Assembly (NCBI GenBank): GCA_003131925.1
Contig: PKWC01000077.1
Coordinates: 1 to 11,151, forward strand
Length of the DNA stretch: 11,151 nucleotides
Reading direction: 5' to 3'
Origin: Alphaproteobacteria bacterium
GTDB lineage: Bacteria; Pseudomonadota; Alphaproteobacteria; Micropepsales; Micropepsaceae
A program made the position numbers and the translations under genes. The notes below the pieces were generated by a model. That model was not told where the DNA came from. It was given only the letters and a program-made list of their open reading frames with translations, and did not search any database. Positions 1-6,081 of the stretch are shown piece after piece; within the stretch, counting starts at the first letter, position 1; each line of letters begins with the position of its first letter.

Positions 1-43
<43 letters not shown>

Positions 44-54
<11 letters not shown>

Positions 55-73
55 TTGGCGGGCGCGGTATAAT
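44..73 (+). promoter_or_regulatory. Possible promoter between phaA and phaB
   Basis: A perfect TATAAT lies at 68-73, in the 58-bp gap between the thiolase stop and phaB. The best -35 match at 18-bp spacing is TGGAAC at 44-49, only 3 of 6, and it lies inside the thiolase end. The -10 sits in the loop of a small inverted repeat (GCGG 64-67 with CCGC 74-77, or GGCGG 57-61 with CCGCC 74-78). This could be a secondary promoter giving phaB and the ccm genes their own transcription, possibly with a repressor site. It could also be chance. Confidence 0.3.
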
Positions 74-102
74 CCGCCGGAGAGGCGCCGACAAAACGAG
101 CT

Positions 103-110
103 AAGGGAGG
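103..110 (+). promoter_or_regulatory. Ribosome binding site deciding the phaB start
   Basis: AAGGGAGG is a strong Shine-Dalgarno sequence followed by two adjacent in-frame ATG codons at 113 and 116. It ends 2 nt before the first ATG and 5 nt before the second. Only the second has normal spacing, and starting there also gives the usual N-terminus of the family (M-x-R-V-A). Confidence 0.75.
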
Positions 111-115
111 AAATG

Positions 116-838
116 ATGGGGCGCGTTGCAATCGTCACGGGCGGCACCAGGGGCATCGGCGAGGCAATTTCGATCTCCCTGAAAAACGCAGGTTTCAAGG
201 TCGCGGCGGTTTATGCCGGCCGGGAGGATCGCGCCCGGGCTTTCAGCGAGAAAACGGGCATTCCCGCCTACAAGAGCGACGTGGCCGATTTTGCGCAATG
301 CGCCACGACGGTTGCGAAAATCCATGCCGAAATCGGCGCCATCGACGTGCTCGTCAACAATGCGGGAATTACGCGCGATGCGACGATGCGCAGGATGAAT
401 CGGGTGCAGTGGGACGAAGTGCTCGACGCCAATCTCGGCGGTTGCTTTAACATGTGCAAGGCGGTCTGGGACGGCATGATCGAGCGCGGCTTCGGTCGCG
501 TGGTCAATATCGGCTCGATCAACGGGCAGGCGGGCCAGTATGGCCAGGTCAATTACGCAGCGGCGAAATCGGGAATCCACGGTTTCACCAAGGCGCTGGC
601 GCAGGAAGGCGCGACAAAGGGCGTGACCGTCAACGCGATCGCGCCCGGCTACATCGACACGGACATGGTCGCGGCTGTGCCCGCTCCAGTGCTCGAGAAG
701 ATCGTGGCGCGCATTCCCGTCGGCCGTCTCGGCCGCGCCGACGAGATCGCGCGCGGCGTGCTGTTCCTTGTCGCCGATGAGGCGGGATTCGTGACCGGAT
801 CGACGCTTTCGATCAACGGCGGTCAGCATATGTATTGA
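116..838 (+). CDS. phaB: Acetoacetyl-CoA reductase (NADPH-dependent, PHB synthesis)
   Basis: This 240-residue cytoplasmic short-chain dehydrogenase reduces acetoacetyl-CoA to (R)-3-hydroxybutyryl-CoA, the monomer for polyhydroxybutyrate synthase. Visible motifs are the Rossmann glycine motif TGGTRGIG (residues 8-15), NNAG (81-84), and the catalytic Ser134, Tyr147 and Lys151 (Y-AAAK). The stretch GQYGQVNY before the catalytic Tyr and the C-terminal NGGQHMY resemble PhaB more than FabG, the main alternative. Length is normal for the family. It follows a thiolase, which supports the role. The start at 116 is chosen over 113 on ribosome-binding-site spacing. The stop is 4 nt before ccmA, so the storage and cytochrome c maturation genes are probably on one transcript. 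Confidence 0.93.
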   Translation: MGRVAIVTGGTRGIGEAISISLKNAGFKVAAVYAGREDRARAFSEKTGIPAYKSDVADFAQCATTVAKIHAEIGAIDVLVNNAGITRDATMRRMNRVQWDEVLDANLGGCFNMCKAVWDGMIERGFGRVVNIGSINGQAGQYGQVNYAAAKSGIHGFTKALAQEGATKGVTVNAIAPGYIDTDMVAAVPAPVLEKIVARIPVGRLGRADEIARGVLFLVADEAGFVTGSTLSINGGQHMY

Positions 839-842
839 GGAC

Positions 843-1460
843 GTGGGGGCAATCGCGGCACTGGACGTTCAAGGGATTGCGTTGGTGCGTGGCGATCGCC
901 TCGTGCTGCGCGATCTGGATTTTCACGTCACGGCCGGCGAGACGCTCGCGATCGGTGGCCCCAATGGGGCCGGGAAAACGTCTGTCCTGCGTGCCCTGGC
1001 CGGGTTTCTGCAGTCTCGGTGTGGCAGCATCGTGCTTCGGATGGCGGACGGGGCGGTCATTTCGGAAGCCGAGGAGCGTCGCCTCTATATCGGATGGCTC
1101 GGGCATCAGGATGGCGTGAAATCCCCGCTCACTCCTCTCGAGCATCTGCAATCCCATGCGCGCTTTTATCAGTGCAAGGACGATATCGATGACGCGCTGT
1201 CGCGTACCGGTCTTGGCCATCTGCGTGACTTGCCAGTCCAGTATCTTTCCGCCGGCCAAAGGCGGCGCCTCGCGCTGGCCCGCCTGATCCTGGGCGCAAG
1301 ACCTCTCTGGCTGCTCGACGAGCCGTTTTCCGCGCTCGACCAGGAAGGGAAAGCGATCGTGCGGCAGCTTGCCGAATCTCATTGCGCAACCGGGGGGATG
1401 CTCATTGCGGCAACGCACGAGCCGTTCGGCCTGCGTGGTGCTACAATCGAGCTTTCATGA
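843..1460 (+). CDS. ccmA: Heme exporter ATP-binding protein CcmA
   Basis: This is the ABC ATPase of the CcmAB(CD) complex of System I cytochrome c maturation. Its ATP hydrolysis releases holo-CcmE (heme chaperone) from CcmC at the cytoplasmic face of the inner membrane. At 205 residues it has the usual CcmA length. Motifs in order: Walker A GPNGAGKT (39-46), signature LSAGQRRR (135-142), Walker B with LLDEP (157-161), D-loop SALD (163-166), and switch His192. The start is GTG at 843, 4 nt after phaB; the only Shine-Dalgarno-like bases (GAGG at the phaB stop) are close, so translation may rely on coupling with phaB. The end overlaps the ccmB start by ATGA. Assignment rests on the adjacent ccmB and ccmC as well as length; the ATPase motifs alone would fit any ABC protein. 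Confidence 0.93.
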   Translation: MGAIAALDVQGIALVRGDRLVLRDLDFHVTAGETLAIGGPNGAGKTSVLRALAGFLQSRCGSIVLRMADGAVISEAEERRLYIGWLGHQDGVKSPLTPLEHLQSHARFYQCKDDIDDALSRTGLGHLRDLPVQYLSAGQRRRLALARLILGARPLWLLDEPFSALDQEGKAIVRQLAESHCATGGMLIAATHEPFGLRGATIELS

Positions 1461-2119
1461 GCTTCATGGCGCTCGTCGCGCGCGACATGCGCCTCGCCAC
1501 GCGCGCGGGCGGAGGCGCGTTTCTGGCGCTCGCGTTCTTCGCCATGACGGCCACGCTCGTTCCGCTCGGCATCGGAGCGGAGCTGAGGCTGCTCAGCGCG
1601 GTGGCCGCCGGCATCGTCTGGGTTTGCGCGGTGCTTGCGGCGCTTCTGTCGCTCGATCGTCTGTTCCAGGCGGATTTCGAAGATGGCAGCCTCGACGTGC
1701 TGGCGTTGGGGCCGCTCCCGCTGGAATCGATCGCGGCCGCGAAGATTGCTGCGCATTGGCTTGTCACCGGTCTGCCCCTGACGATCGTCTCGCCGATGAT
1801 CGCGCTGCTTTTTTCATTGCCGGGACGAGGATATAGCGCGCTGGCCGCGGCACTTGCGATAGGCACGCCCGCCGTCAGCGCCATCGGGGCTATCGGCGCA
1901 AGTCTCACAATCTCGATCCGCCGCGGCGGTCTCATCCTGCCCTTCATCGTGATGCCGCTCTTGGCGCCCATCGTCATCTTCGGCGCCGGCGCGGTGCGCG
2001 CCGCGATCGACGGACTGGCGAGCGGCGCGCTCCTCTTTCTCGCCGCGACTTCTCTTGCTGCAGTTCTTCTCTCGCCCTTCGCGGCCGCGGCCGGCCTGCG
2101 CCTCAACCTCGGCGCCTAG
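1457..2119 (+). CDS. ccmB: Heme exporter membrane protein CcmB
   Basis: This 220-residue polytopic inner-membrane protein is the permease partner of CcmA in the complex that frees heme-loaded CcmE. About six hydrophobic segments are visible (near residues 21-38, 46-65, 95-120, 126-150, 159-180, 188-212). The conserved loop FEDGSLDVLALGPLP (74-88), which contacts the ATPase in this family, is clear. The ATG at 1457 overlaps the ccmA stop (ATGA). An upstream in-frame reading extends to 1382 but lies inside ccmA and is not used. The gene ends with TAG just before a palindromic repeat element that separates it from ccmC. Confidence 0.94.
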   Translation: MSFMALVARDMRLATRAGGGAFLALAFFAMTATLVPLGIGAELRLLSAVAAGIVWVCAVLAALLSLDRLFQADFEDGSLDVLALGPLPLESIAAAKIAAHWLVTGLPLTIVSPMIALLFSLPGRGYSALAAALAIGTPAVSAIGAIGASLTISIRRGGLILPFIVMPLLAPIVIFGAGAVRAAIDGLASGALLFLAATSLAAVLLSPFAAAAGLRLNLGA

Positions 2120-2130
2120 GGTACGAGAAG

Positions 2131-2255
2131 GCAGTTGAACGCGGAGGACGCGGAGGCTGCGCAGGGCTACGCGGACGAAGAATTGCGCGCCGAAAGGCGC
2201 GCCATAGTCCCCTGCGCCCACTGCGCAACCTTTGCGTATTCTGCGTTGAATCTTC
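2131..2255 (+). repeat. Palindromic dispersed-repeat element inside the ccm operon
   Basis: A roughly 120-bp imperfect inverted repeat fills the ccmB-ccmC gap. The left arm (2134-2178) and right arm (2208-2252) match in register as reverse complements over about 45 bp with mismatches; the ends TTGAACGC (2135-2142) and GCGTTGAA (2243-2250) differ at one base. Each arm has a 9-bp rhythm; ACGCGGAGG occurs twice in tandem at 2139-2156, followed by a degenerate third unit. The centre is a perfect 7-bp GC stem (2185-2191 with 2196-2202) closed by a GAAA tetraloop. A pyrimidine-rich tract with five T follows at 2251-2267. The CGC-GAG/CGCAGAG style resembles small palindromic repeats spread through many bacterial genomes. 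The strand is arbitrary, and the element carries no credible gene. Confidence 0.8.
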
Positions 2256-2325
2256 CTTCTTTTTCCCTTGAGTTTCGCTCGTCACCGCCTTGCCGGGAAT
2301 GGCGCGAGGCCGTAGAGGGGCTCCG

Positions 2326-3045
2326 ATGTTCGAGCTTGCCAATCCCAAACGATTCATGGATGTCAGCCGTCCGGCGCTGCCATGGCTCGCAGTGGCGGCC
2401 GCCATTCTGATCCCTGTCGGCCTCTACCTCGCATTGTTTGTTGTGCCACCGGAGCGCCAGCAGGGCGATACTGTTCGCATCATGTTTCTCCACGTGCCCG
2501 CGGCCTGGGTCGCGATGATGGCCTATGCGCTGATGGCGGTCTGTTCGCTCCTCGGGCTCGTCAATCGCCATCCGGTCGCCGACGTCGCGGCGCGCGAAGC
2601 TGCACCTCTGGGCGCGCTGTTCACCGTGCTTGCGCTCGTCACCGGTTCGCTCTGGGGGAGGCCCATGTGGGGAGCCTGGTGGGTGTGGGACGCGCGGCTG
2701 ACGTCATTCCTGCTGCTGTTGTTTCTTTATCTCGGCTACATAGCACTTTGGAGCGCGATCGAGGATGAAACTAGAGCGGCGCGTGCCGCGGCGATCCTTG
2801 CGATCGTCGGAGCGGTCAATCTGCCGGTCGTCAAGTTCTCCGTCGATTGGTGGAACACGCTGCATCAGGGCGAGAGCATTTTTCGCACGGGCGGCCCCGC
2901 GATCGCTTCCGTCTTTCTGTGGCCGCTTTTCATCATGGCGGGCGGCTACACGGCTCTCTTCGCAACACTCTGGATCATCCGTATACGAACGGCCATTCTT
3001 CAGCGCACGGTGCGCGCCCGCCTTGGTGCGGAAACCGGCCGATGA
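2326..3045 (+). CDS. ccmC: Heme handling/delivery protein CcmC
   Basis: CcmC is the inner-membrane protein that presents heme to the CcmE chaperone. The 239-residue product has the usual length and about six membrane helices. The tryptophan-rich heme motif WGAWWVWD is at residues 115-122, and the two expected heme-ligand histidines are visible as His56 (FLHVPAAW) and His180 (WWNTLHQG). The start is the ATG at 2326, with AGAGGGG 5 nt upstream (2314-2320) and the typical opening MFELANPKRFM. TTG 2290 and ATG 2299 in the same frame are less likely because they add a basic extension. It is the only ccm gene here not translationally coupled to its upstream neighbour. Its stop overlaps the ccmD start. 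Confidence 0.95.
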   Translation: MFELANPKRFMDVSRPALPWLAVAAAILIPVGLYLALFVVPPERQQGDTVRIMFLHVPAAWVAMMAYALMAVCSLLGLVNRHPVADVAAREAAPLGALFTVLALVTGSLWGRPMWGAWWVWDARLTSFLLLLFLYLGYIALWSAIEDETRAARAAAILAIVGAVNLPVVKFSVDWWNTLHQGESIFRTGGPAIASVFLWPLFIMAGGYTALFATLWIIRIRTAILQRTVRARLGAETGR

Positions 3046-3200
3046 TGCGCTTTCTGACAATGGGCGGTTACGCGGGTTTTGTCTGGCCTGCATACGGCAT
3101 CTCGTTTGCAGGGTTGGCGGCGGTCGTCGTACTGACGCTGCGTTCCTACACCAGGGCAAAGGCGATGTTCGCCGCGATCGAAAGCGATAAAGCGAAGTGA
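3042..3200 (+). CDS. ccmD: Heme exporter protein CcmD
   Basis: CcmD is a small single-pass inner-membrane subunit needed to release heme-loaded CcmE from the CcmABC complex. The 52-residue product opens MMRFLTMGGYAGFVWPAYG, followed by one membrane helix (about residues 18-34) and a basic tail containing RSYTRAKA. The opening GGYAGFVWPAYG is the hallmark of the family. The ATG at 3042 overlaps the ccmC stop as ATGA; the next codon, ATG 3045, is an alternative. The stop is overlapped by the ccmG start. Confidence 0.9.
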   Translation: MMRFLTMGGYAGFVWPAYGISFAGLAAVVVLTLRSYTRAKAMFAAIESDKAK

Positions 3201-3739
3201 AGCGGATCTTTTACCTGCTTCCCGTCATGGGATTTGGAGTGCTTGTCTATCTGTTCTTTCACAGCCTCGGCGGACCGCCGCAGGACGAATTGCCTTCTGC
3301 GCTGATCGACAAACCCGCTCCCGCGACGAGCCTTCCGCCGCTCGACAGCAAGACGATTGCCTTTACCTCGGCGGACCTGCGCGCAGGCCACGTCACGGTG
3401 CTGAATGTCTGGTCCTCGTATTGCGTGCCATGCAGGGCGGAAGCGCCTGCACTTGCTGAACTCTCGCGAGTCAAAGGCGTTGCGCTATTCGGGATGGTCT
3501 ACAAGGACAGCGCGACTTCGGCGCGCGGATATCTTCAGGATGTGGGAAATCCCTTCAGCCGCATCGACATGGACCGCGATGGACGCGCCGGAATCGAATG
3601 GGGCATCTACGGCGTGCCCGAAACTTTCGTCGTGGACGGAAGGGGCGTCGTGCGCCTGCGCTATGCCGGCCCCATCGTCGGCGACGCGCTGGACAGGGTC
3701 ATTCTTCCGGCAATCGAGCGCGCACGGGCGGCGAGCTAG
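3197..3739 (+). CDS. ccmG: Periplasmic thiol:disulfide reductase CcmG/DsbE
   Basis: This membrane-anchored thioredoxin-fold protein acts in the periplasm to keep the CXXCH cysteines of apocytochrome c reduced for heme attachment. The 180-residue product has one N-terminal anchor (about residues 4-22), the redox motif C76-V-P-C79 within WSSYCVPCR, and the cis-proline loop GVPETF (139-144), where Glu142 is the family's characteristic acidic residue. The residue before the first Cys is Tyr rather than the more usual Trp, a minor variation. The GTG start at 3197 overlaps the ccmD stop (GTGA) and has no clear ribosome binding site, so it probably depends on coupling. It is the last gene of the ccm run, ending about 60 bp from a convergent gene. 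A general TlpA-like thioredoxin is the alternative, but the context favours CcmG. Confidence 0.93.
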   Translation: MKRIFYLLPVMGFGVLVYLFFHSLGGPPQDELPSALIDKPAPATSLPPLDSKTIAFTSADLRAGHVTVLNVWSSYCVPCRAEAPALAELSRVKGVALFGMVYKDSATSARGYLQDVGNPFSRIDMDRDGRAGIEWGIYGVPETFVVDGRGVVRLRYAGPIVGDALDRVILPAIERARAAS

Positions 3740-3761
3740 CGCAGGAGAATGTTACGTGTCT

Positions 3762-3798
3762 CTGGTCCTCATCCTGAGCCAGTCGAAGGACGATGGCC
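3762..3798. repeat. REP-like dispersed repeat between convergent genes
   Basis: The gap between ccmG and the convergent MarR gene holds GTCCTCATCCTGAGCC (3765-3780) followed by AGTCGAAGGAC (3781-3791). GTCCT and AGGAC at the two ends are inverted. The motif closely resembles a short repeat that recurs hundreds of times in some Alphaproteobacteria, with core CTTCGACAGGCTCAGGATGAG when read on the other strand. In a 62-bp convergent gap it may mark or assist transcription ends. No T-tract terminator is visible here. Confidence 0.7.
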
Positions 3799-3801
3799 CG
3801 G

Positions 3802-4311
3802 TCACGCCCGTCTTGCGGCGGCCTTTCGATGTGCTTTTCCGCCGCCGTTTGCGGGCTGTTCGTCAGCCGCCGCGGCTATCATTGCGAGCAGCTTGACGAA
3901 GCGGAGACGCTCCGGCGCCGGGAGCGGTTCCAGCAGGGCACGTTCAGCCTTTTCGGCGGCGAGGCGCGCGGCTCTCAGCACGCGCTTGCCGGCCTGGGTG
4001 ATCACGACGGTATTCGCCCGGCCGTCTTCATCGGCGCGCTTGCGCGAGATGACGCCGCGCTCGAGCATGCGCCGTATCATCTCCGCAAGAGTCGAACGAT
4101 CGATGCCCGTCGTCTCCACGAGCGACGTCTGGCTGACGCCATCGTGCTGCTCGAGTGCACAGAGAACGAGGTATTGCTGCTTCGTCAGATTTCTATCGCC
4201 GGACTCGCGCGCATAAAGATCGCCGTAAAACTGATGACAGCGTCGCATGAGATGCGACGGCGTTTCCGCAAGCTCAACGCTCCCGTTTGCCTTTCGCTGG
4301 CCCTTCGACAT
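3802..4311 (-). CDS. MarR-family transcriptional regulator
   Basis: The 169-residue product has a MarR-type winged helix-turn-helix at about residues 42-115. LTKQQYLVLCAL leads in, VSQTSLVETTGIDRSTLAEMI holds the helix-turn-helix, and the wing is RADEDGRANTVVITQAG with the typical D-x-R motif. Flanking helices form the dimer interface, and the Lys/Arg/Ala-rich tail (155-169) looks disordered. The start at 4311 (MSKGQRKA) has GGGGG about 9 nt upstream. The frame stays open to 4632, but that extension is arginine-rich, overlaps the end of yciB and is not believable. The ligand and targets cannot be told from the sequence; autoregulation from the 265-bp upstream region is likely on family grounds. 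It is convergent with ccmG and has no visible operon partner. Confidence 0.88.
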   Translation of the reverse strand: MSKGQRKANGSVELAETPSHLMRRCHQFYGDLYARESGDRNLTKQQYLVLCALEQHDGVSQTSLVETTGIDRSTLAEMIRRMLERGVISRKRADEDGRANTVVITQAGKRVLRAARLAAEKAERALLEPLPAPERLRFVKLLAMIAAAADEQPANGGGKAHRKAAARRA

Positions 4312-4576
4312 TTGTGAGGCCCCCAAGATCGAAAATGCAATTGCTCTTTGCGGAGACCGACCCGCGCAACGCCGGGCAAAGCATTCGTGGACGTCGCCTC
4401 CTCCGCGGAGGTCGTGAAGCTTAGTCGCGAAGAAGGTGCACGACAAGCGTTCCGTTGCGCAATTGTTTGCGCGTGTCGCGTTGTCGCGAAGCCGGCCGCC
4501 GCGTCCGCACCGCAAAATGCGACCACCCGTTTCGCGCCACCCAGAGTTGGAAAAATCGGTCTGCACGTGACGCTGG
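4312..4576. promoter_or_regulatory. Palindrome-rich region upstream of the MarR gene
   Basis: This 265-bp gap between yciB and the MarR gene has no credible ORF. It holds GCAATTGC (4337-4344), the perfect 12-bp palindrome CCTCCGCGGAGG (4400-4411), TTGCGCAA (4455-4462) running into AATTG, and the direct repeat GTCGCGAAG (4424-4432 and 4483-4491), with related copies at 4411-4419 (GTCGTGAAG) and 4475-4480 (GTCGCG). Any of these could be operators; MarR dimers bind short palindromes, and GCAATTGC lies 26-33 bp before the start codon. No convincing -35/-10 pair and no hairpin-plus-T terminator for yciB were found. Confidence 0.35.
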
Positions 4577-5146
4577 CTATTCCTCGGCGTCCGCGCGGAT
4601 CTCGTGCTTGAGGATAAGCGGCGTCTGTGCAAGTGCGAAGAGGAAAATCAGCGGGATCACGGCCCAGACCTTGAAATAGACCCAGGTCGAAGTGGAAAAA
4701 TTTCGCCACACGATTTCGTTAAGCATCGCCAGGCCGAGGAAAAACACTGCCCAACGCCACGTCAGGCCGCGCCAGCCTTTGTCGCTGAGAACAAAGGCAT
4801 GGGCGAATACGTGCTTGATGAGCAGCTGGTTGAAAGCGAGCCCGCCGACCAGCAGGAACCCGAACAGCGCGTAAAGCACTGTCGGCTTCATTTTGATGAA
4901 GACGTCGTTGCGCAGATAGAGCGTGAGGCCGCCGAAGATCAGCACGATGACGGCGGTAAAGAGGGGCATGGGCGGCAGACGTCGATCACGAACGTATCCT
5001 GCTCCCAGCGCGAACAGAACGGCCGCCATGAAACACGCGGTCGCGGTGAATATGCCGAAATACTGGTACGAACCGAAGAATATGACGAGCGGCCCCAGAT
5101 CGAGCGCGATCCGGACCAGATGAGATGTTTTTCCCGCGCTGCTCAT
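4577..5146 (-). CDS. yciB: Inner-membrane septation protein A (YciB/IspZ family)
   Basis: This 189-residue integral membrane protein belongs to the YciB/IspZ family. It is linked to normal septation and cell envelope integrity through contacts with divisome and elongasome proteins; its biochemical activity is unknown. About five hydrophobic segments are visible. The family's conserved stretches KMKPTVLYALFG (about residues 85-96) and NEIVWRNFSTSTWVYFKVW (143-161) are intact. The ATG at 5146 overlaps the ftsY stop (ATGA), with a GGGGG run 5 nt upstream. It is the last gene of the dapF-mtaB-ftsY-yciB chain, and yciB next to ftsY is common in Alphaproteobacteria. Confidence 0.92.
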   Translation of the reverse strand: MSSAGKTSHLVRIALDLGPLVIFFGSYQYFGIFTATACFMAAVLFALGAGYVRDRRLPPMPLFTAVIVLIFGGLTLYLRNDVFIKMKPTVLYALFGFLLVGGLAFNQLLIKHVFAHAFVLSDKGWRGLTWRWAVFFLGLAMLNEIVWRNFSTSTWVYFKVWAVIPLIFLFALAQTPLILKHEIRADAEE

Positions 5147-6081
5147 GAAGCCCCCGTCAGCGCCCTGGCGAAAGCTGCCGCCTGAAAGGTCTGGAGATCA
5201 TCTTCGCCTTCACCCACGCCAATATAGGGCACCGGCAATTCGAACCGGTCGGCGAGCGCGACGAGAATTCCACCTTTCGCAGTGCCATCGAGCTTGGTCA
5301 TGATCAGCCCGGTCAAAGGCACCGTGGCCTTAAACGCTTCAACCTGCGAAATTGCATTCTGGCCAGTCGTGGCGTCGAGAACCAGCAGCACGGAATGAGG
5401 CGCATCGGGGTCGAGCTTCTTCAGTACGCGTACGATTTTCGTCAGTTCGGCCATCAGGCCGGCCTTGTTCTGGAGACGCCCTGCCGTATCGACGAGCAGT
5501 ACATCGGCGCCGTTTGCGCGCGCGCGGGCAAGTGCGTCGAAAGCGAGGGCCGCCGCGTCGGCGCCGGCTCCGCGCGTGAAGACCTCGGCGCCCGTACGCG
5601 TGCCCCAAATCTGCAGCTGCTCGATCGCCGCCGCACGGAATGTATCGCCTGCCGCGAGCACGACTTTCAGGCCCTCGGACGTCAATATCCGCGCCAGCTT
5701 TCCGATCGTGGTCGTCTTGCCCGTCCCGTTCACGCCCACGATCAGCACGACGAACGGCTTGTGGCCACGATCGATTTCAAAGTGGACTTCCACGGGTTTG
5801 AGAAGAGCCGCAATTTCTGCGGCGAGCACCGAACGCAGCTCGCCTTCCGAAATTTCTGAATCGTAGCGGCCTCTCGCGACGGCGGCGGCGATATTGGAAG
5901 CGCGGATGGTGCCGATGTCTGCCCGAATCAACGCTTCTTCGAGTTCGGCTATGGTTTCGGCGTCCAGTTTTTTCTTGGTGAACAGCCCGGTGAGGCCAGC
6001 CGTCAGCGTGTTGGCGCTGCTCGAAAGTCCCTTCTTGAGCCTTCCCAGAAGGCCCGGTGCCGCGGGAGCTTCGATGTTCAT
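5143..6081 (-). CDS. ftsY: Signal recognition particle receptor FtsY
   Basis: FtsY is the membrane-associated SRP receptor GTPase. It pairs with Ffh to bring ribosomes making membrane proteins to the Sec translocon. In the 312-residue product the N domain covers about residues 10-100. The G domain shows P-loop GVNGTGKTT (116-124), DTFRAAA (146-152), DTAGR (198-202), TKLD (262-265) and GVGEGEDDL (288-296). It is a short form: the long acidic A domain of E. coli FtsY is missing, but a basic, amphipathic N-terminus (LLGRLKKGLSSSANTLTAGL, 11-30) resembles the lipid-binding helix of such forms. The start at 6081 overlaps the mtaB stop (ATGA) and has GGAAG about 7 nt upstream. Its partner ffh begins about 4.5 kb away on the other strand. 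Confidence 0.97.
   Translation of the reverse strand: MNIEAPAAPGLLGRLKKGLSSSANTLTAGLTGLFTKKKLDAETIAELEEALIRADIGTIRASNIAAAVARGRYDSEISEGELRSVLAAEIAALLKPVEVHFEIDRGHKPFVVLIVGVNGTGKTTTIGKLARILTSEGLKVVLAAGDTFRAAAIEQLQIWGTRTGAEVFTRGAGADAAALAFDALARARANGADVLLVDTAGRLQNKAGLMAELTKIVRVLKKLDPDAPHSVLLVLDATTGQNAISQVEAFKATVPLTGLIMTKLDGTAKGGILVALADRFELPVPYIGVGEGEDDLQTFQAAAFARALTGAS

Noticed and set aside
101..829. A 242-codon minus-strand frame opposite phaB
   Set aside because: It mirrors the conserved phaB coding sequence, has no ribosome binding site or family features, and is His/Arg-rich as expected of a shadow.
2135..2410. Small ORFs in the ccmB-ccmC gap, with products like NAEDAEAAQG
   Set aside because: The apparent peptide comes from the 9-bp periodicity of the repeat element. 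Such ORFs are a known source of false hypothetical proteins.
3749..4216. Plus-strand ORFs covering the MarR gene, starting in the 3762 repeat
   Set aside because: Their starts are the translated REP-like repeat (HPEPVEGR, LILSQSKDDG) and the remainder is antisense to the MarR gene.
4312..4632. N-terminal extension of the MarR regulator to 4632
   Set aside because: The added 107 residues are arginine-rich, have no family similarity and overlap the end of yciB; the ATG at 4311 gives the normal MarR length.
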